Assembly: GCA_015493185.1 (NCBI GenBank)
Contig: WGDQ01000064.1
Span: 1 to 6,749 of the forward strand
DNA from: Planctomycetaceae bacterium
Lineage (GTDB): Bacteria; Planctomycetota; Planctomycetia; Pirellulales; JAEUIK01
DNA: 6,749 bases
Direction: 5' to 3'
Position 1 is the first letter of the stretch; each line of letters opens with the position of its first letter. The notes under the pieces were generated by a model. It was not told where the DNA came from. It was given only the letters and a program-made list of their open reading frames with translations, and did no database searches. This document shows positions 1 through 6,000 of this stretch, in pieces. Position numbers and translations under genes: made by a program.

Positions 1-3000
1 GTTTCAGGGCGACTACTCGGCAGCGAACCGATACCTCGACGCCTTTGCCGCGTGGCGACAGTCGCGAGGAAAAACGACCCACTGCATCAACTGGAGCATG
101 TGGGCAGAAACCGGCATGGCCACGGCCCATTTCGAAGAGGCTGTGGCCCGAAACCACGCGGCCAAGAGCGATTCTCGACGAGCGACCGAACGACTTGGTT
201 GGGCGCATGGCATCGCCCCGATCGCTACGGCCACGGGTTTGCGGGCGTTGGAGGCCGTTCTGCGCAGTGGCCGGCGCCAGGTCGTTGTCACGCGATACGA
301 CGCTCCGGCGGCTGCCACGGAGCCCCAGCAATCTTCTTCTGTTGTGCGCGATAGCGACCGAACGGTCGACCAGCCACCGACGGCTCACGAAGCCGATCGC
401 GACGCTAGCGGCACGGCATTTTCGCACGCACCGAACCACAAAAAGCCAGGCGCGGCAACGTCGCCCGAGGCCCGCAGCTCGAGCGCCGAACAGCCCACAA
501 CCCACCTGGCGCAAACCGGTCCTCGACCCGAGGCATCGACGGCAACCACCGAACAGGCAACCGCCATCCTGCTCGATTTGTTGGCCGAAGCCCTTGAAGT
601 TGGTGTCGAAACGCTCGACCCGCGCGACGCGATGCTCGATCTGGGAGTCGACTCGGTCGTTGCTGCCGAAATGGCCGCAAAGTTGAGTCGACTCGTCGGT
701 CGGCCTCTGCCGCGCACGCTGCTCTTCGATCATCCCACGGTCGAGGCCTTGGCCCGCACCCTCGTGGAACAATACGCCCTTGCCGCAACGGGCATCCTTC
801 CCGCAACGGGCATCGACCGGAGTAAATCCGATTGCCAAACCGGTGCTGCCTCCGCGTCGGCAGCCAATCCATCGAGCAGCGCGGCTGCGGGCAACGCGTC
901 TGGTTTGGCGGAGCAGCGCATGCCCTCGCAACATCAACCAACCCCTGAGCCTCGCTCGGACTTTCGACGAGATGCCCAGCCAGCGGCCGGTGCCGCGAGC
1001 ACTTCACAGGCCGGTACACGGGTGCCGGAGGAACCATCGCAGCAGACCGACCATTCGGGCCGCTCTGGATCAGGCGGGTCCGAGAGCAAGGCTCGCACGG
1101 CCGCGCAGCCTGCTACCGCAGCGTCGGAAGATGTGCCGGAACCGGAAGACATGCCGGAACCAGAAGGCGTGCCGGAACCAATTGCCGTGATCGGCATGGC
1201 GGGCCGTTTCCCGGGCGCGCCCGATTTGCAACGTTTTTGGCAAAACATGGCCCACGGAGTCGACTCCATCGCACCCGTGCGGCGCGGCAGCGAGGCCGGT
1301 CGATTGCGCCGCGCCGCCACCAACCAACGCGTGGCTAGTTCGAGCGGGGCTGTTGCCGATCAGCCAACGGCAATCGGGCAGAAACGCCACGGGCTGTCGG
1401 CTACAGAGCAAGACGGCATGCTCGCCGAAGACGCCGCGACCGTCGCCGGCTTACTCGAAGACATCGAGGGCTTCGACGCCCGGGTGTTCCGCATCTCGCC
1501 GCGCGAGGCCGAGTCGATGCACCCGCAGCAGCGGCTGCTGTTAGAAGTGGTGTGGGAAGCCTTGGAAAACGCGGGCTACGCAGGCGATGCCCTGTCTGGG
1601 AACGCTACCGGGGTGTTTGTTGCCGCAATGGCCTCGGGCGCGCCGATGACCGCCGCCGATGGCCGCCCCGATGTTTACGCGGCCACAGGCGTTGCTCCGG
1701 CAATTGTAGGCAACCGCATCTCTTACGTCCTGAATCTCAAAGGGCCTTCCATCACGCTCGACACGGCTTGCTCCAGTTCTCTGGTTGCAATGCATTTGGC
1801 CGTGCAATCGCTGCGCCGTGGTGAGTGCGACCACGCCATTGTCGGCGGCGTACAGGCCGGTCTCTCTGATACTCACTTCCAAACGCTTGGTCGGCTCAAC
1901 GCGATGTCGCGCCATGGCCGTTGCCGCACATTCGATCGTCGTGCGGATGGCTATGTGCCGGGCGAAGGCGTGGGCGTGGTGCTCCTCAAACCGCTCTCGC
2001 GCGCGTTGGCCGACGGCGATACGATCCACGGCGTGATTCGTGGCACGGCTGTCAATCACGGCGGTCGGTCTTCAGGCCTCACAGTGCCCAGTTCCGAGGC
2101 GCAGGCTGAGGTGATTCGCCACGCCTGGAACGATGCCCGCATCGAGGCCACCTCGATCAGCTATGTGGAAACGCACGGCACAGGCACGGCCTTGGGCGAT
2201 CCGATCGAGATCGACGGCCTGCGTCGCGCTTTTGCCCGCTGCACGGATCGACGGCAGTTTTGCGCCGTGGGTGCCGTGAAAACCAACATCGGCCATCTTG
2301 AAGCGGCGGCCGGCATCGCGGGCCTAATCAAAGTGCTACTGGCAATGCGGGCCCGCATGCTGCCGCCGAGCCTTCACCTGGACGAGGCCAACCCGGCCAT
2401 TTGTTTTGAGCAAAGCCCGTGCTACGTCAACGATCGGTTGAAGCCATGGAATCCGGTCAGTGGCGTCCGCCGCGCCGGCATCAGTTCATTCGGCTTCGGT
2501 GGCACGAACGCGCACATCGTGGTTGAAGAAGCCCCATTGCGAAACTCGCAGAACGATCCGCCTCGCGCTGGGCAACAGCAAGTGCTCACGCTCTCCGCCC
2601 GCGACCCCGACACGTTGCGTCACCTGGCCAATCGAATGCGTGCGCATTTGCACAACCATGCTGAGGGGATGACCGCACCTGAGAGTCACACACCTTCGGC
2701 GGCCGACATCTGCTTCACCACACATGTGGGCCGTGCCCACTGGGAACATCGTTTGGCTGTGGTTGGCAGCACATCGCGGCAACTGGCCGAACGCCTACAA
2801 GATTTTCTCGCCGATCGACCATCAGCGCATTATTTCAAGGGCCACGCGCTTGATTGGCGGCGGCCCAAGGTTGCTTTTGTCGTGCCGCCGAGCAAGGGCC
2901 CGCTTCCGGCGTTGTCTTTGCAATTGGTGGAAGAAACGACGGCGCTCCGCGAAGCGCTCGCCACGTTGCACCAGCGGCTGCTAAAGCGTGCTGGTTACTC

Positions 3001-6000
3001 GCTATACAAGGCGATCGGCATTTCGCCACAGCACGTCTCTGGAGCAAAACCACAGCGCGGTGAGCTCCCTGCGACGCACTCGGCCGACTCGCTTGATTCC
3101 GAACCTCCACACCGGGCTGCTCCTGCTTCGGTTGTACGGTTTTGCCTGCAATATGCGGCCGCCGCGATGTGGCGCGATTGGGGCGTTGAACCGGCTGCCT
3201 GCGTTGGCGGCGGAATTGGCGAGTTGGTGGCCGCCGTCGTCAGCCGTTCGATGCGACTCGATGATGCCCTCGACCTGCTTGTGCTGCATCACCAGTTGGC
3301 AACCCAGTCCGATCAGTCCGATCAGTCCGATCAACGATCCCGGGCGGCTACGGTCGGTGTGGACGAGCGGCGGCATTTGAACGCAGAACAGCTCGATTTG
3401 TTGGCTCGACGTGCGGCACGCTACGACACCCGGCTGCCCGAGTCGCCGTGGGTCTCGTCGGTCACGGGCCAGCCGATCGCAGGTCCCCATGCCCCCAATG
3501 CCGCGCACTGGAGGGCGTGGGCTGCCGGGCTGTCTCAGCCCGATTCGGCTCAGTTCAACCGCGCGCTTGAGCAACTCGCGTCGTTGGGTTGCCATGTGGT
3601 ATTGCACCTGGGCCTCCCGACGTTGCCGGCTGAAAGCGTCGATCGCCACGGCCGCGGGACGCCGCCTGCTGTCGGGGCAACGGAGTTGCTTCAACCAAAC
3701 CAGCGGCTCCGGCTAGGTCTGCCAACGTTCGACGGCCTGGTGCCCTTATTCGAGAACGAAGGGGGCCTCCGACCTGGCACCGACAGCGCAACGGACTTGA
3801 GCTTCAACGACACATCAGCCGCTCACACTAGCTCTGCGGCGCGTGCACCCTCCGGGCAATCTGAATCGCTGGCTCACGTCATCGCGGGGCTTTACACAAC
3901 CGGCGTAGCCATCGATTGGCGGCGGTACCATCGAGGAACCAAACAATGCCGCGTGCCGCTGCCAACCTATCCATTCCGCCATGCGCCCTCGAACCAGCCG
4001 ACCAGTACGCCGACCAATACATTGGGCGATTCACCAACGCAGCCCGGCCGAACGCACGAACCTCACACAGCCGAAGAGGAGAGTGCAACCCGCCAAGAGG
4101 GCCACGAGGGCTCTGATACCGCCTTCACAGCAAGCTCGAGGAAAGAAAATACGGTTTCTGCTTCCTGGTTCTACGTGCCCGCTCTAGTCCCGGCACCACT
4201 GAGCCAGCAACGAGAGCTCCCGAGCGGACGCTGGATCGTTTTCCATGCCCGACAGCCTCTGGCCCAACAGTTCGTCGATCATCTTCGCAGCGCAGGGCGC
4301 GACGTGATCGAAGTGCTGCCCGGCCGGTCGTATCGCCGCCTTGATGGGCACCGTATCGAACTCTGCCCACACAATCCCGACGATTATCGTCAACTGCTCG
4401 CCTCCCTTGCTGGCAACGCATCCGGCGACAACTCCGCTGTGGGGGCGGTCGTTCATCTTTGGACCGCTCTGCCCGTGCCCGACAACCCACTTGATGCGGC
4501 GGCAGAAGCCGAAGAGCTTCAACGAGGCTTTTACAGCGTTGCCTACCTGGCTCAGGCTTATGCCACGGTGGCCGCTGGCCAGCCGATCGAGTGCTGGGTG
4601 GTTACAAGGTCGGCATGCCCATCGGCCGGGCATGCATGCGTGCCCGCTCGAACTGCCCTATGGACGTTGGCCCGCATCGCCGGCAGCGAACTGCCGTCGC
4701 TTCGCGTCCGGGCAATCGATTTGGGCAATCATGAGCCCGACACACACACTGAGCTGCTTCGCCTATCGGACGAACTGCGACACGACGACCATCATCTTCA
4801 GGTCGTTTGGCAGACAGGCGGACGCTTTGCGCCCACGCTGCTGCCCGAGTGCGGCAGTGCGGCCGGCAGCACATCGGCCACGTCCACCAACGCGGCCAAC
4901 ACTTCTTCGACGAACAATCGAGGCACCAACGCACCACGCGGCCACCACACACCGGCAACCGAACAATCCACCGCGCCGGAACATCTGCCCACAACACAGT
5001 TGCCAACAACGCCGCGGGCGGCCGATGCCCCGCTGCTGGCTCCGCCGCTTGCCGTGCGGCGAGGCGGTGTGTACCTCATCAGCGGTGGCTTGGGCGATGT
5101 GGGTTTTGAGCTGGCCCAAGCGCTGGCCGACGAGGGGGCTGGCGGTCTGGTTCTGCTTGGTCGGACCTCCTTGCCACCACCATCGCAGTGGCACCACTGG
5201 CTTGGCGGCAGTCAGCCAGCTGACGATGCCGTGGCACGCGCGGTTTCACGGCTGGAAACGCTCCGTCGACGCGGTCTGATCGTCGAAGCCCTGACATGCG
5301 ACGTGGCCGACTTCGATGCCACGCAAGCCGTTGTCCGCGACATTCTCGACCGCCATGGCCGACTGGATGGTGTGATTCACTGTGCGGGTGTCATGCGCGA
5401 CCGGGCGCTGTGGCAGAAAGACGCCGCTTCGATCGACGAAGTGCTGCGTCCCAAGGCACTCGGCGTGCTTTCGCTGCACCGAGCAACGCGCGATCTGCCT
5501 TTGCAGTGGTTCGTTGTTTGCTCCTCGATGTCGGCCTTGGTCGGGGGAACTGGCCACGCGACGTATGCTGCCGCCAATGCCTTCATGGATGCCGTCGTGC
5601 ACGAGCGCCGGCGGCTCGGGTTGCCGGCTACCAGTATCAACTGGGGCGTATGGGGCGAGACACGCGCTGCGGCGCCTGCGGCATACCAGCAAGCCATGCG
5701 TGCCAGCGGCATCCGCCCACTTCGTTCATCGCAGGCCGTGGCTGCGTTTCGATATGCCTTGTCGCGAAACCTGCCGCAGATCGGCATCATCGACGTCGTT
5801 GATTCCGGCGGGCTGACGTCCAACGTCGCCAGCAGTGCACCATCAGCCGAACAGCGGCACCCACAGCCGCAGCAACCACAACAGCAGTCGCTCGCAAGGC
5901 CGGCCGCGGCGACGTCGAAAACGGTTGCCACGAGCGGTGCCCCGACCACGACCGAGGCTCTCGACACGGCGTGGCAATTCGCAATCGAGCAACTCAAGCA

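Larger units (their letters stand above)
776..1180 (+). other. Long low-complexity ACP-KS inter-module linker
   Basis: About 135 residues separate the ACP from the KS of the next module, several times the usual length for an ACP-KS linker within one polypeptide. The composition is Ala/Ser/Thr/Pro/Gln-rich with a Gly/Ser stretch (HSGRSGSGGSES), and no catalytic motif is visible. Each end of the linker carries an 18-base in-frame tandem duplication, listed separately. It is probably a disordered tether. It could also mark an old fusion point between two PKS genes, but no docking helices are obvious by eye, so that remains speculative. Confidence 0.75.

Noticed and set aside
45..686. A 213-codon plus-strand ORF in frame 3
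   Set aside because: Overlaps the KR end, linker and start of the ACP in a different frame; basic, low-complexity translation with no motif.
405..1037. A 210-codon minus-strand ORF opposite the ACP and linker
   Set aside because: Arg/Pro-rich shadow of the coding strand. The plus strand encodes the ACP with its DS motif here.
1127..1180. CRISPR or mobile-element repeats
   Set aside because: Units are 18 bases, directly adjacent without spacers, in frame and coding. The same applies to the 9-base repeat at 3305-3334. No inverted repeats or transposase sequence were seen.
3002..3694. A 230-codon minus-strand ORF opposite the AT region
   Set aside because: Long antisense frames are common in GC-rich coding DNA. 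The translation shows no domain, and the opposite strand carries clear AT landmarks.
3977..4153. A possible dehydratase between the post-AT linker and the KR
   Set aside because: Only about 59 low-complexity residues lie here, far short of a DH, and no HxxxGxxxxP or DxxxQ/H motif is present.
4341..5279. A 312-codon plus-strand ORF in frame 3
   Set aside because: It overlaps the KR domain in another frame. Its translation is Arg/Pro/His-rich with no recognisable motif, while frame 2 over the same bases gives a continuous ketoreductase.
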